64,000 nt of DNA from Desulfoscipio sp. XC116 (GCF_039851975.1 NZ_CP156660.1:3911035-3975034); one strand, 5' to 3'; shown: positions 54,368 to 63,707, counted from the first letter of the stretch. Translations and numbers: made by a program. The notes: generated by a model not told the origin, from the sequence alone.

Positions 54368-56071
54368 TCACTCGCCCTCCAACCCCTTAATGGCCGTGTT
54401 TAAAAGAGCATCAAGGTCAGCCGCGTCTTCCGGAAAAGTAGCTATGCCCGCGGCAACACGCACTTGAATGCGATAGTCGTCAGTCCCAAACAGACATTCC
54501 CGCACCGCCCAGCGCAATCTGTCCGCCACATGCTTAGCTTCGTTGGGACCTGTTTGAGGCATCAACACGGCAAATTCATCGCCCCCGTAACGGGCCGCAA
54601 GATCACAGCCGCGTATCTGCTCACGCATCACTCCGGCCACCCCGGCCAGCACCGTATCGCCGGCCATATGGCCATACCGCTTGTTCACCTGCTTAAAGTC
54701 ATCGATATCAAGCATCACCAATGATATATGCTCATCAAAACGACGGGCCCGTTCCAGCTCGCCCAAAGCCCGGTGATAAAAGTAACGGTAATTGTAAAGC
54801 CCGGTCAGCCCGTCGGTAATAACCGCTCGATCCAGTTGCCGGCCCAGCTGTACATTGGCGATTGCCACCGAAGCCTGCCCGCCGATGATAGTCAGCACCC
54901 GCACATGTTTTTCCTCGAAAAAACCGGTATGCTTGTCTCCCAACACCAGTAAGCCCAACACTTCGGTCTCCGCCATTAAAGGCACTGCCACCAGGGAGCG
55001 ATGCAGCTGAGTCAATCCTATATCCCCCGCAGTTCGCTCATCTTCCCTCGTATCGTCCACCAGGTGAGATTCTCCGCTCCCGGCCACTTGCCCCAGGAAC
55101 CCCTCGCCACGCTGCACCACCGAGCCCCGGAGCAGCTCGGCGTGCGTTCCCAAAGCGGCTTCTACAAGATAACACTGTTTTTCCTCCGACCACAGGTAAA
55201 TAACCCCATTGCAGAAGTTTATCACCCGCCTGGTTTCCCGTAACAGCAAGTCGAATATTTCCTTTAAATTCAAGCTTCCCCCCAGCCGTCCAGCTACCTC
55301 GTACAGCACCCGCAATTCCCGGTTGGCCAGCACCAGGTGCACATAAAACCGCAGTACAAACTGCACCGCCAGCATGGGAATGAACAGCAGCAGCGTACCA
55401 TATATACCGATGTAACGGTATAACAAGGCCATTAACAGCCCCATAGGCACAGCCAAAAGGTAGGTTATGCCGTCCCAGTGCAGGGCGTCGGGCCACCGCA
55501 ATAAAGGATAACCGTCCCGTACCGGCAGGGTATGTATGTAAACAAATAATTGGTTCAATAAATAATACAGAATTACGAACATCACCAGGGGCCAGCCGTT
55601 ACCCCAATTGAGACTTCTGTCCGATGCGCCGCCCGCCAGCACATATGTAAAATTAGCCCCCAGCACTACAAGCACATACTGGGCCGCATTAAACAGCGTG
55701 GTACGCAGTGGATTGCCGCGGTTAGCCACGCCCTGCCCGAGAAGCGTGGCCAAAGCGTTTACCCATGCCGCAGGCACAGGCCCGTAAATCAGATAAGTGG
55801 ACAAAATAACCGCAAAGCCCCCGGTCAGCTGCCCCTGAGGAAATACAACAGCCAGCCATTCAGCCAGCACACCAAAACCTACCATAATTAAAAACTCCCG
55901 CCCCAAATCCAGATCCAGCAGCGGAAAAGTATAACAAAGCAGCCACACGCCCAGCCCGATAACCAGCCAGGTATATATAATAAAGGGTAACCTTCTGACT
56001 TTGCGCAAAACCGTTTTCACCTGCTTTTTGTCTTTCATCCTGTCGATACGCGCCGCACACATCATTGACAT
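54368..56071 (-). CDS. Membrane GAF-GGDEF diguanylate cyclase
   Basis: A c-di-GMP-making enzyme of about 567 residues. Seven or so membrane helices occupy residues ~30-230, a GAF sensor domain ~250-400 and a GGDEF domain ~405-565. The catalytic signature is intact (RYGGDEFAVLM) and the flanking TDGLTGLYNYRYFYHR is normal. The inhibitory RxxD site five residues before GGDEF reads RGCD, which fits product inhibition. No EAL or HD-GYP domain is attached. The start is uncertain: ATGs at 56071 and 56038 both lack a good ribosome site. Confidence 0.9.
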   Translation of the reverse strand: MSMMCAARIDRMKDKKQVKTVLRKVRRLPFIIYTWLVIGLGVWLLCYTFPLLDLDLGREFLIMVGFGVLAEWLAVVFPQGQLTGGFAVILSTYLIYGPVPAAWVNALATLLGQGVANRGNPLRTTLFNAAQYVLVVLGANFTYVLAGGASDRSLNWGNGWPLVMFVILYYLLNQLFVYIHTLPVRDGYPLLRWPDALHWDGITYLLAVPMGLLMALLYRYIGIYGTLLLFIPMLAVQFVLRFYVHLVLANRELRVLYEVAGRLGGSLNLKEIFDLLLRETRRVINFCNGVIYLWSEEKQCYLVEAALGTHAELLRGSVVQRGEGFLGQVAGSGESHLVDDTREDERTAGDIGLTQLHRSLVAVPLMAETEVLGLLVLGDKHTGFFEEKHVRVLTIIGGQASVAIANVQLGRQLDRAVITDGLTGLYNYRYFYHRALGELERARRFDEHISLVMLDIDDFKQVNKRYGHMAGDTVLAGVAGVMREQIRGCDLAARYGGDEFAVLMPQTGPNEAKHVADRLRWAVRECLFGTDDYRIQVRVAAGIATFPEDAADLDALLNTAIKGLEGE

Positions 56072-56234
56072 CTAAGGGACCATTTCATTAACATACGGCA
56101 CTGCTGAACTTTTAATTAACGCTGCCTATAGAATAAATTCGACAAAAGAAACTCGTTTACCTCCGATTAAACAGGTATATTATGCCGTAAAAAACAAATT
56201 AAGTTATACAACGCACAACGCATTCGATGCCGGG

Positions 56235-56325
56235 GGAACGGTCCTATCGGCCGGGGCGACCAGCCGCAGACCGCTATGAGCAAAATGGGGTGCTTAAGAC
56301 CCTCCGGCTCACCTCAATTCCAGGC
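56235..56325 (-). other. GC-rich structured segment upstream of the cyclase gene
   Basis: Minus-strand text can fold as GCGGTC..GACCGT enclosing GGCTGG..CCGGCC, followed by CCCCCGG. It stands out in otherwise AT-rich DNA (56085-56225). I compared it by eye with the GEMM-I and cobalamin riboswitch cores and saw no match. It may be an unknown RNA leader, a terminator of the preceding gene, or chance. Confidence 0.35.
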
Positions 56326-56973
56326 GGATAAATCATACTTTAACAAATCCCTACCGGAAAGGCCGCGTAAATCCAGGCAGCGCACCGGACCACAGTCAGC
56401 CTCCGATCCGCTTGTTCCAACCGAAGCGGCCCCCCTTTCGGCAAGCCCCAGAAAACCCAGATTGTAGCACCGGGCCAGGCGCTCCAAAATTAAGCCGGTT
56501 TCATCGGAGGAACCTCCGTCTACCAGTACTACCCGCAGCCCCGGATAACGGCGCAAAATCGCCGCCAATCGATGTACTAATCCCTCCACGCTATCGGCTT
56601 GATCCTGCATCAGCACCTCCAGCCGGTGCGGCATCGCGTCGCCATTGCCGCTGTTATTCTCACACCCGTCGCTGCCACAGCCGCCGCCGGCATTATTACA
56701 AACCGCATCAAAGCTCGCCGCTTCCATTATCAAAGTGTCGCTGCTGTTTTCCATATTTTTAACATTAAACTCCCCGGCAGCACAACCACCGGCTAAAGCA
56801 GAAACCCTGTCTAAATAAACCGCATCTAAGAGCACTACCGGTCCCATTACAGTCCCGCTTCCACCTCCTTCGCCGGCGCCAGTTTCCCTGCAGGCCAGCA
56901 CCATCTGCCGCACCTGGTAAAGCATCACCACCAGCCAGCCCAAAAACAGCACAGCCAACATATATACCGCCAT
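56314..56973 (-). CDS. Hypothetical membrane-anchored protein with glycosyltransferase-2-like segment
   Basis: A 219-residue protein: an N-terminal helix (MLAVLFLGWLVVMLYQV), a low-complexity Gly/Asn-rich middle (~95-125), and a segment (~130-175) that resembles the start of family 2 glycosyltransferases (MQDQADSVEGLVHRL, LRVVLVDGGSSDETGLIL). The rest of the transferase fold (second DxD, C-terminal helices) is absent, so catalysis is doubtful. No better family was recognised. Confidence 0.6.
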   Translation of the reverse strand: MAVYMLAVLFLGWLVVMLYQVRQMVLACRETGAGEGGGSGTVMGPVVLLDAVYLDRVSALAGGCAAGEFNVKNMENSSDTLIMEAASFDAVCNNAGGGCGSDGCENNSGNGDAMPHRLEVLMQDQADSVEGLVHRLAAILRRYPGLRVVLVDGGSSDETGLILERLARCYNLGFLGLAERGAASVGTSGSEADCGPVRCLDLRGLSGRDLLKYDLSAWN

Positions 56974-57088
56974 TATACACCAAGCCCCCCAACAATCCCT
57001 TTATAACCACCATATGCGAGTTACTCAACAGCGGTTAATGGATAATACCTGCCAAACCACAGCACTAAAGAGACTAAATATCATATTT

Positions 57089-57322
57089 TCATATGAGGAG
57101 CCTTATTTTTAAACAGTTATGCATTAGGCATAAAGGAGTGCCATAATCAGTGTATTCCTTATATGTGCCCTTTTTACCGCGGTGGTTTAATTTAACGATT
57201 GCCTGACCACGTAGTTTTAGAGCCCGTGAATATATGTATTCAGCGTCATAACCGGTATCCATAAGATAATAACTAGGCGCAAAACCAAACGCTTTATTGT
57301 GGAAATAATAGCCTTCATTCAT
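57089..57322 (-). pseudogene. Transposase fragment, same family as 2987-3601
   Basis: Only an internal piece of about 77 codons is left: SYYLMDTGYDAEYIYSRAL, GQAIVKLNHRGKKG, then DYGTPLCLMHN, which corresponds to DNGAPICLAGL in the fragment near 3.4 kb. Both flanks are lost. It lies between a hypothetical gene and the broken gerKB. Confidence 0.7.
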
Positions 57323-57411
57323 TAAAGTTAAACTTCACTTGGCAGCTGTTAATACTAATCACGGCCCGATACCTGTAGCTGCCAGGATTGCTCCAGCTAA
57401 CTACTCTGATT

Positions 57412-58509
57412 TTACTTTATAATTTTCTCCTTTACGTAAACGACTCCTAAGAGTAACAGTGGAATCCCAAACTCCATTGTTATAGCTATCGTTCCAAAAC
57501 GCTCCAGACCAAAGAATTGCCTCAATTCTCCGTAAGAAGAAAAAAACAAAATGGAGAAACTAAAAATAATAACGCCTATTGGCAAAATGAGTGGGCGATG
57601 TGTATTTAAGCCCAGCCATTGTTTGATGGAAATTACCGTAGCGTAGTAAAAAAGGGTAACTGCCAAAAAACTGGTACATGTCCAAGCTACTAAGAACAGC
57701 GGTTCAATTCGACTAATAAAATTAGCTATATTGATTAAGCGAAATATGGTATAAAACTGGTAATTAGAGTGAACCGGAATGTCTGGTCCTATAACCATTA
57801 CGACTGTAATAGATACAAGAAACATAACCAAACCGACAATGGAAATGGATAACAGGAGGGTCTTCTTGGCTTCTGTTTTTATGTTCAATGAAGGCAAAAG
57901 GAACAGCCAGGAAACGGCTAGGCCTAAATACGGCACTTCTACAATGGCATCGACTATTACCGGCCGCCAGCCGCCTTCCAGTGCCGGCAACAGCATCAAA
58001 AAATTCATGTTTGGTATGTTAAACAAAATACCTAAGACAGTAACAAAGAGAATGATGGGAACGAAAATTTCCGCGATGCGAGCAATAACCTCTAAGCCGT
58101 TTACTGAGGCGTAAGCGGCCATAAGTAATATAACACCTGTAAAGATATAGATAGGGGTTTCGGGCATGATATAAGTTAAATACAATTCTGCAAAGTCGCG
58201 AGTAGCATATATGGCTATTAGTAAAAAAAAGGTTATGTATAATAGACTGATAAATCCGCCTAACCATCTACCGATAATCTGCTGGCTATATTGAATGACG
58301 GTTTGCGAAGGGTATCTCAAACCCAGAGTAATTATCAAATAAACGCCAGCTAAACCCAAAGTAGTCGCTAAAATCGCTGACAACCAGACATCGTGTTTGG
58401 CACCGCCAAACGAAATCATCGGCATGGTTCAGATTATAGGCATCAATAAAGTGCCGAGAGTAAGCATGGCGGCCTGATAGTTGCTTATTTTAGTATCATT
58501 AACGTTCAT
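57412..58509 (-). pseudogene. GerKB-type spore germination permease with internal TGA
   Basis: GerKB proteins are APC-superfamily permeases of germinant receptors in the spore inner membrane. From ATG 58509 (with AGAAGGAAC upstream) the frame reads MNVNDTKISNYQAAMLTLG, TLLMPII and then TGA (58429-58431). It continues without a shift as TMPMISFGGAKHDVWLSAIL through ten membrane helices to KEKIIK. The family normally reads through at this position in the first helix. A restart at ATG 58425 would lose most of that helix and has no ribosome site. No gerKA or gerKC partner is nearby. A true nonsense mutation is most likely; a sequencing error cannot be excluded. Confidence 0.82.
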
Positions 58510-58610
58510 AAGTTGTTCCTTCTGAGGAAAAATATATATTATAATGCCACATAAAACTATAAATATCCAATCCTGCTGAAGGGTGGCAATAGTTTTATGG
58601 GTTTATTTTT

Positions 58611-58657
58611 ATATAGACCACCTGCCGCCAACACGGCACCATCAGAGGATGAAATTA
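58611..58657. repeat. Dispersed repeat C, copy 2
   Basis: It matches 28272-28318 (TATAGAC, TGCCGCCAACACGGCACC, ATCAGAGGATGAAA). The rest of 58510-58882 has no recognisable gene. Confidence 0.55.
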
Positions 58658-58882
58658 CCTAACGCTATTTGGTACATTTGATGTAACCATGGAATCACCG
58701 GGATGTGTAGGGTTGGTAAAAATTAAACTCAAAACTATTACCGATACGGAAGTCAGCCCAGTAAGATGGGCCTCAGCGGTGGTACATGTTAATTAAAATA
58801 TTTGTAACTACTCAGACTATCCCATTTGAGACATAAAAATAAAGCGACCTGCACCCAAGACCGGCAGGCCGCATGTCCAATT

Positions 58883-59358
58883 TTAGACATCATCGTAATT
58901 TGGTACAAAAGGGTTCCTCAAAAAGACATCCCGGATTGCCCCTAATACGGAACAGAATTTTTCTTGGCAGTAGAAATATAGCCCCTGATTCGACAAAAGA
59001 TCTTGGCTCCTTGCAGTGACCGGAAACCACCAGAAATCTTCTGCTGGACTTTAGCCATTCTGATATCCCGCTCTGCCTGGTTGTTGCCGAAGAGGATGCG
59101 GAAATCAAACATAAAGTTTAGTGCCTCTGTTCGATGCTTATCAAGTCTTTCTACCAGATTTCTTGCTTTTGGTTTTTTCGGTTTACCTCGTTTACCCCGT
59201 TTACCCTTGGGTCCGGGCCAGACTACAAAAAAAGGATTCTCCCGATACCCGAGGGTGATGATGCTGCTATAACGTTGTTCAAAATCAATAAGCTGTTCCA
59301 GTTCCAGGCACGTCTTGGAGTTTTCCTTTGCTTCATCCACCACTGCCTTGATAATCAC
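58883..59358 (-). pseudogene. IS66-type transposase, C-terminal remnant
   Basis: The last ~155 residues of an IS66 transposase: RNLVERLDKHRTEALNFM, the conserved NNQAERDIRMAKVQQKISGG, FRSLQGAKIFCRIRGYIST. A frameshift follows, after which the normal end resumes in another frame (VLGAIRDVFLRNPFVPNYDD, stop at 58883-58885). The N-terminal two thirds are missing. Confidence 0.85.
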
Positions 59359-59653
59359 TTACAAAAATGCATAGAATTACATAAAATAATTATAGGATCT
59401 AATTCCAAGGAATCTAATTTAATAGAGTAAGATATCTTCTTCTATAACTACCTACATTTTCCTTTAGAGTAACTACAGGCCAGTCACCAGAGTCCAATTT
59501 TGCGACGAGGCGGAAGTAACTCATATCGGTTCGGTATCCAACATGCTGGATATAATAGGCAAAAGGTTATAGTGATACAAATAGGGATAGGTTATAATTT
59601 AATTAAATATCTTGACCCAAAAATACTCCATGCTATTGGAGGTGTATAAATAA
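59359..59653. other. Gene-poor gap with possible minus-strand remnant
   Basis: On the minus strand 59414-59560 encodes a short open stretch (VGYRTDMSYFRLVAKLDSGD, then WPVVTLKENVGSYRRRY). It looks protein-like but I cannot place it. The end near 59580-59653 must contain the promoter of the MNT gene. Confidence 0.4.
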
Positions 59654-60004
59654 ATGAGTCAAAAATTAAAAAATATAACTGTCACGGCAAATATACAAAA
59701 CGCAATAGTAGAATTTTGCTCAGACATCAGAGCAAAGTTGAAAAACAATGTATTGGAGCTTAGACTTTTCGGTTCTGTTGCCAGGGGAGATAACACTCCT
59801 GAATCAGATATTGATATTTTGGTATTGATAAAAAATAAAAACAAAGCAACAGAGGATATTATATACGATGCGGCTTTTGAAGCTAGTTTAAAGCATGATG
59901 TTGTAATCTCCCCAATCATCAGAACACACAAAGAATATACTTACCCCCTATTCCAAGAGACCCTATACTATAAAAAACTACAGGAAGAGGGTTTTTCTCT
60001 ATGA
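59654..60004 (+). CDS. MNT-domain nucleotidyltransferase (HEPN/MNT antitoxin type)
   Basis: A 116-residue minimal nucleotidyltransferase. The catalytic pattern is intact: RLFGSVARGDNTPESDIDILVL, i.e. GS...ARG...SDID. In HEPN/MNT systems this protein neutralises the HEPN RNase toxin by AMPylation or binding. GGAGGTG lies before the ATG. The next gene overlaps by four bases, as in a normal pair, but only the first ~25 codons of a HEPN-like toxin remain. Confidence 0.9.
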   Translation: MSQKLKNITVTANIQNAIVEFCSDIRAKLKNNVLELRLFGSVARGDNTPESDIDILVLIKNKNKATEDIIYDAAFEASLKHDVVISPIIRTHKEYTYPLFQETLYYKKLQEEGFSL

Positions 60005-60153
60005 GAAAGGAGTTAATCTTGTGGCGGTTGGATAAGGCCGCTCAAACTTTTAAAGAAGCGGAAATACCTAAAAAGGGAGTTGGGGATTATATGAGAAAAT
60101 CTTTTACACTTTTTTATCGGCTTAATACTGACTCCGGCTATGCTGGCCATTAA
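60001..60153 (+). pseudogene. Truncated HEPN-type toxin fragment
   Basis: The frame begins RKELILWRLDKAAQTFKEAE, which matches the N-terminal helix of HEPN proteins paired with MNT. From codon ~25 it runs into unrelated sequence and stops at 60151. The HEPN Rx4-6H active site is therefore missing. Confidence 0.65.
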
Positions 60154-60313
60154 TCTGCCGTTCATAACAGGTGCCCATGCAGACGAGCAGGTGGATATTT
60201 ACGATCAGCAAAAAGATCTGGTCAAGTCCGTGGTATTCCTGGTGGGAAATGACAAATACTTTATAAATGGACAAACCCCGGGCGTTAAAATGGATAGCCA
60301 AGCCGTACGATGA
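60091..60313 (+). pseudogene. 5' fragment of a copper amine oxidase N-terminal (stalk) domain protein
   Basis: An ATG at 60091 begins RKSFTLFYR; after a one-base shift the text continues ILTPAMLAINLPFITGAHA (signal peptide) and then VVFLVGNDKYFINGQTPGVK, the typical opening of secreted stalk-domain proteins. The frame ends at 60311-60313, before the bulk of the domain. The ribosome site GGAGTTGGGG belongs to this lost gene rather than to the HEPN fragment that overlaps it. Confidence 0.65.
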
Positions 60314-60483
60314 AATATTGGAAAAGATTATTACAGAACTGATTGAACGATACCTTAAACAGCTTCGCAGAGAAAATTCTGAAGTTGAAGAATTGACTTG
60401 CAGAAGGATTGAACTCAACCGGAAGGTGCAGGAGTATACCTCTTACCTCAGTAAAGAAGATCGGGATACCTTGGAGGAATACC
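60312..60483 (+). pseudogene. 3' fragment of an unrecognised helical protein
   Basis: YDEILEKIITELIERYLKQL, RRENSEVEELTCRRIELNRK and EDRDTLEEYHGTMDSE form an acidic helical stretch with no start of its own, running directly on from the stalk-domain fragment and ending where repeat D begins. I cannot name the family. Confidence 0.45.
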
Positions 60484-60606
60484 ACGGCACAATGGATAGT
60501 GAGCGACCCTTCCTTTCCCGGATGCAGCCAATTATTCCGATAATGATCCGTATCTTTACAAAAGGCTGCCGCACTATGAGCTATTTAGCCCGTTGTGCAA
60601 CAGCCC
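60484..60606. repeat. Dispersed repeat D, copy 2 (reverse orientation)
   Basis: Reverse complement of the first ~100 bases of 43496-43618: GAGCGACCCTTCC, GCCAATTATTCCGATAAT, CCCGTTGTGCAACAGCCCC. An insertion of ~28 bases separates the matching blocks. It ends ten bases from the metK stop codon. Confidence 0.68.
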
Positions 60607-60616
60607 CTTTCAGCTT

Positions 60617-61807
60617 CTACAGGTTAAACGCTCTGCGCAGTATTTCCGCCTTGTCGGTGCTCTCCCAGGGGAGCACGATATCCCGGCGGCCAAAATGACC
60701 GTAGGCCGCGGTATTTTTGTAAATAGGCCGGCGCAGATCCAGATCCCTGATAATGGCGGCAGGCCGCAGATCAAACACTTCCTGCACCACCTGCACCAGT
60801 TTTTCCTCATCCACCTTGCCGGTGCCGAAGGTCTCCACCATCACCGACACCGGGCGGGCCACCCCGATAGCGTAGGCCACCTGCACTTCGCACTTGTCCG
60901 CCAAACCGGCGGCTACAATATTTTTAGCTACATAACGCATGGCATAGCTGGCCGAGCGGTCCACCTTGGTGGGATCCTTGCCTGAAAAAGCGCCGCCTCC
61001 ATGCCGGGCCATACCCCCGTATGTGTCCACAATAATCTTGCGTCCCGTAAGCCCGGTGTCCCCCTGGGGACCGCCCACCACAAACCGCCCAGTGGGGTTG
61101 ATCAGGTACCGGGTAGCCGCATTAATCATTTCTTTGGACACCATGGGTTTGATCACCTTTTCAATAAGATCCTCCCGTATGACATCCAATCCCACCCGAG
61201 GGGCATGCTGAGTGGAAACAATAATGGTATCCAAGCGTACGGGCTTGCCATCTTCATATTCCACAGTCACCTGCACCTTGCCGTCGGGCCGCAGGTAGGG
61301 CAGCTCCCTGGTCTTGCGCACCGAGGCCAGGCGGCGGGCCATACGGTGAGCCAGGGAAATGGGCAAAGGCATCATTTCCTGTGTTTCATTGGTAGCGTAG
61401 CCAAACATCATCCCCTGATCGCCCGCGCCGGTGGCTTCCAGCTTTTCTTCCACATCCGCACCGGAACGCACCTCCAAGGCCTTGTCCACACCCATGGCAA
61501 TATCCGGGGACTGCTCATCTATAGAAGTAAGCACCGCGCAGGTATCGCAGTCAAACCCGTACTTAGCGCGGGTATAGCCAATCTCCCGCACCGTCTCACG
61601 GACCACCCGGGGGATGTCCACGTAGCATTTGGTGGTTATCTCCCCCCCCACCAGCACCAGGCCGGTAGTGATAAAGGTCTCACAAGCCACCCGGGCGTAA
61701 GGGTCCTGACCTATAATTTCGTCCAAAATAGCATCTGAAATCTGATCGGCTATTTTATCGGGATGTCCCTCGGTAACCGACTCAGAAGTAAAAAGGCGCT
61801 TTGCCAA
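60617..61807 (-). CDS. metK: S-adenosylmethionine synthase
   Basis: MetK makes SAM from methionine and ATP. The 396-residue protein has the full set of signatures: [36 protein letters not shown], and the second P-loop [17 protein letters not shown]. The start is TTG at 61807 with AAGGAGG seven bases before. I looked for a SAM riboswitch in the ~200 bases upstream and found none. Confidence 0.97.
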   Translation of the reverse strand: MAKRLFTSESVTEGHPDKIADQISDAILDEIIGQDPYARVACETFITTGLVLVGGEITTKCYVDIPRVVRETVREIGYTRAKYGFDCDTCAVLTSIDEQSPDIAMGVDKALEVRSGADVEEKLEATGAGDQGMMFGYATNETQEMMPLPISLAHRMARRLASVRKTRELPYLRPDGKVQVTVEYEDGKPVRLDTIIVSTQHAPRVGLDVIREDLIEKVIKPMVSKEMINAATRYLINPTGRFVVGGPQGDTGLTGRKIIVDTYGGMARHGGGAFSGKDPTKVDRSASYAMRYVAKNIVAAGLADKCEVQVAYAIGVARPVSVMVETFGTGKVDEEKLVQVVQEVFDLRPAAIIRDLDLRRPIYKNTAAYGHFGRRDIVLPWESTDKAEILRRAFNL

Positions 61808-62030
61808 AAAACAAACCTCCTTCTACGGCCGCACAAAAAGCATGCAGTCCGGTAACAATCGTCTATCGCCACAGCCCTAAACCAGAGTACGTACCATCTG
61901 CATTATCTTTTCCCATAGCGATAAAAACCATGTTTATTCTAGCAGGGGTAGAAATTATTGTCAATGAAGATGCCGACAAAAACCGAGGATTTTCCGGCCC
62001 CCAATGTACCATGAACTTTCTGCTTGCTAT

Positions 62031-62107
62031 GCATACAACCTGTGACGCTTAAAATCCGTCATTGCTATGAGCACAACCTGCAACGCTTGAAGCCCGTCAT
62101 TGCGGGG
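62031..62107. repeat. Two tandem units of repeat E
   Basis: Two ~38-base units: CATACAACCTGTGACGCTTA..CCGTCATTGCTAT and GCACAACCTGCAACGCTTGA..CCGTCATTGCGGG. A single unit lies in reverse at 27226-27262. Confidence 0.6.
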
Positions 62108-62200
62108 AGCGAAGCGACGCGGCAATCTCTGTTTTACAGCCCGCATTTCTTCGGAGATCTGCTTCGGTGTCTGAGATTGCTTTGCCGCGCTCGCAAGGAC
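62102..62200. repeat. Palindromic GCGAAGC-type repeat unit next to ylmC
   Basis: The arms GAGCGAAGCGACGCGGCAAT and ATTGCTTTGCCGCGCTCGC face each other across ~45 bases. Units of this kind (TCATTGCGAGGAGCGAAGCG) are widespread in many bacterial genomes. It lies four bases from the ylmC stop and could serve as its terminator. Confidence 0.65.
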
Positions 62201-62204
62201 ACAG

Positions 62205-62438
62205 CTAATCCACCTCAACCAATACCGCATCAACACCGATTTTCTTTATCTTTTCCCATGGTATCACAATGTCCCCGCCCGCGCTCAGCAAACGAAAATA
62301 TTTCCGCGGGCCCTCCAAAACAATGGCCCGCACCTTACCCTCAACCATATCCACATGCACATCCTTCACCGGACCCAACTTGGCGCCGTCTCGCAAATTA
62401 ATAATATCCTTACGGTTCAGCTCGGTAATTTTAAACAC
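62205..62438 (-). CDS. YlmC/YmxH family sporulation protein (PRC-barrel)
   Basis: A 77-residue PRC-barrel protein. KDIINLRDGAKLGPVKDVHV, then KVRAIVLEGPRKYF and VIPWEKIKKIGVDAVLVEV match the YlmC/YmxH family of endospore formers, whose exact role is not established. It lies upstream of metK in the same orientation but ~400 bases away, with repeats between, so is probably a separate unit. Confidence 0.92.
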   Translation of the reverse strand: MFKITELNRKDIINLRDGAKLGPVKDVHVDMVEGKVRAIVLEGPRKYFRLLSAGGDIVIPWEKIKKIGVDAVLVEVD

Positions 62439-62698
62439 AGCGGGCCACCTCCCGGATTATACTATGCCGGGCGCCGTCCAAGTGTTACTTCGCGAAATAA
62501 CATTTATATTGTCAGGGCCGAGTTAATTTTAAATAAGTTCATAAACAGAGAATAACAGAGTTACTTGCAGTATAATGCCAAAAAGTTGTTATAGTTTAAC
62601 TCATTTTGTTTCCTATGTTAATTTGCTTCAGGGTACCCCTATGGTAAAATATCCTATAAATAATAATTCATGAGATACCATGAAAAAGGGAGAGAACC

Positions 62699-63580
62699 AT
62701 GAAGATATCTGATATTCTAAAAAACGAAAAGCCTACTTTGTCTTTTGAGTATTTTCCGGCACGCTCGGAAAAAGGCGCTGAGACCCTGGACAAGGCTATT
62801 GACACCCTTGCTGAATTAAAACCCGATTTTGTATCGGTGACATTCGGGGCAGGCGGTTCAACAAAGGAAGGTTCCTATGATTTAGTAAAAAAATTAAAAA
62901 AAGAAAAAGAACTTGAAGTGGTGGCGTACTTGACCTGCTATGGCTTAAGTCAAGATGAAATTACCGCCGTCCTGGACAGCTATAAGGAGCTGGGCATTGA
63001 GAACATTTTAGCGCTGCGCGGAGATGCTTCCAAAGAGGGAGTAAATGTGCAGATGCCTGCGGATAGTTTCAAGTATGCATATGAACTTGTTAACTTTATT
63101 CGTCAAAAATACAGCTTTTGTCTGGGAGTTGCCGGTTATCCCGAGGGGCATATTGATTCACCCAGCCTGGAGAAGGATATCGAATATCTAAAGAATAAGG
63201 TTGACCAAGGCGCCGACTTTATCATTGCCAACTTTTTCAATGACAACGTCTATTTTTTAAATTTTTTGGAACGCTGTCAGAAATGCGGTATTGCCATACC
63301 GATTTTACCCGGCATAATGCCTGTCTTCAGTATAAAAATGATGGAAATACTCAACGGCAACTGTGGCACTAAAATACCTGAAAAGATGAGCAAAGGCATC
63401 TCCGCATTGCCTAAAGGTGATACAAAAGCACTTATTGAGTTCGGCATTGCATATGCAGCCCAACAGTGCGAAGAGCTTCTGAAAGAAGGAGTATGCGGAT
63501 TGCACTTATACACTATGGATAAAAGCGAATCGGCAGCGGGAATAGTAAACAAATTGAGGGAAAAAGGATTTTCAATCTAA
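62699..63580 (+). CDS. metF: Methylenetetrahydrofolate reductase
   Basis: MetF reduces methylene-H4folate to methyl-H4folate for methionine synthesis and, in acetogens and many anaerobes, for the Wood-Ljungdahl methyl branch. The 293-residue TIM-barrel protein has FEYFPARSEKGAETLDKAID, VSVTFGAGGSTKEGSYDL, LALRGD, and GVCGLHLYTMDKSE at the FAD-binding end. GGGAGAG precedes the ATG. No metV (zinc partner) or hdr/mvhD gene is next to it; hdrCBA is 48 kb away. Confidence 0.95.
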   Translation: MKISDILKNEKPTLSFEYFPARSEKGAETLDKAIDTLAELKPDFVSVTFGAGGSTKEGSYDLVKKLKKEKELEVVAYLTCYGLSQDEITAVLDSYKELGIENILALRGDASKEGVNVQMPADSFKYAYELVNFIRQKYSFCLGVAGYPEGHIDSPSLEKDIEYLKNKVDQGADFIIANFFNDNVYFLNFLERCQKCGIAIPILPGIMPVFSIKMMEILNGNCGTKIPEKMSKGISALPKGDTKALIEFGIAYAAQQCEELLKEGVCGLHLYTMDKSESAAGIVNKLREKGFSI

Positions 63581-63664
63581 TTAAACAAAAAAATAACAAG
63601 CAGTACTTTCTCTGATGCATTTAAATACCAAGCGATATTTATCTTTAATATTTATCTTTAGTAG

Positions 63665-63707
63665 AATGTTTTGGGTCCGACGCCAAAGTCGGACCCAAAG
63701 TTTTCTT
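63665..63707. terminator. Terminator after metF
   Basis: TTTGGGTCCGAC and GTCGGACCCAAA form a perfect 12-bp stem with a short loop, followed by GTTTTCTT. Confidence 0.85.

Larger units (their letters stand above)
61808..62204. other. Gap between metK and ylmC containing repeats
   Basis: 61808-62030 should hold the metK promoter (leftward), which I cannot pinpoint. 62031-62200 is filled with repeats listed separately. No gene is supported. Confidence 0.5.

Noticed and set aside
58429-58431. Selenocysteine insertion at the gerKB TGA
   Set aside because: The family has no Sec or Cys at this membrane position and no SECIS-like stem follows the codon; a nonsense mutation is simpler.
60267-60698. 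143-codon ORF as a single gene
   Set aside because: It begins inside a stalk-domain fragment and runs through repeat D into metK antisense, so it is a chimera of unrelated pieces.
61001-61738. 245-codon open frame antisense to metK
   Set aside because: A shadow of a strongly conserved gene, rich in His, Gly and Pro, with no recognisable motif.
61808-62030. Possible SAM riboswitch before metK
   Set aside because: No S-box core or other SAM-aptamer pattern could be found in the leader.
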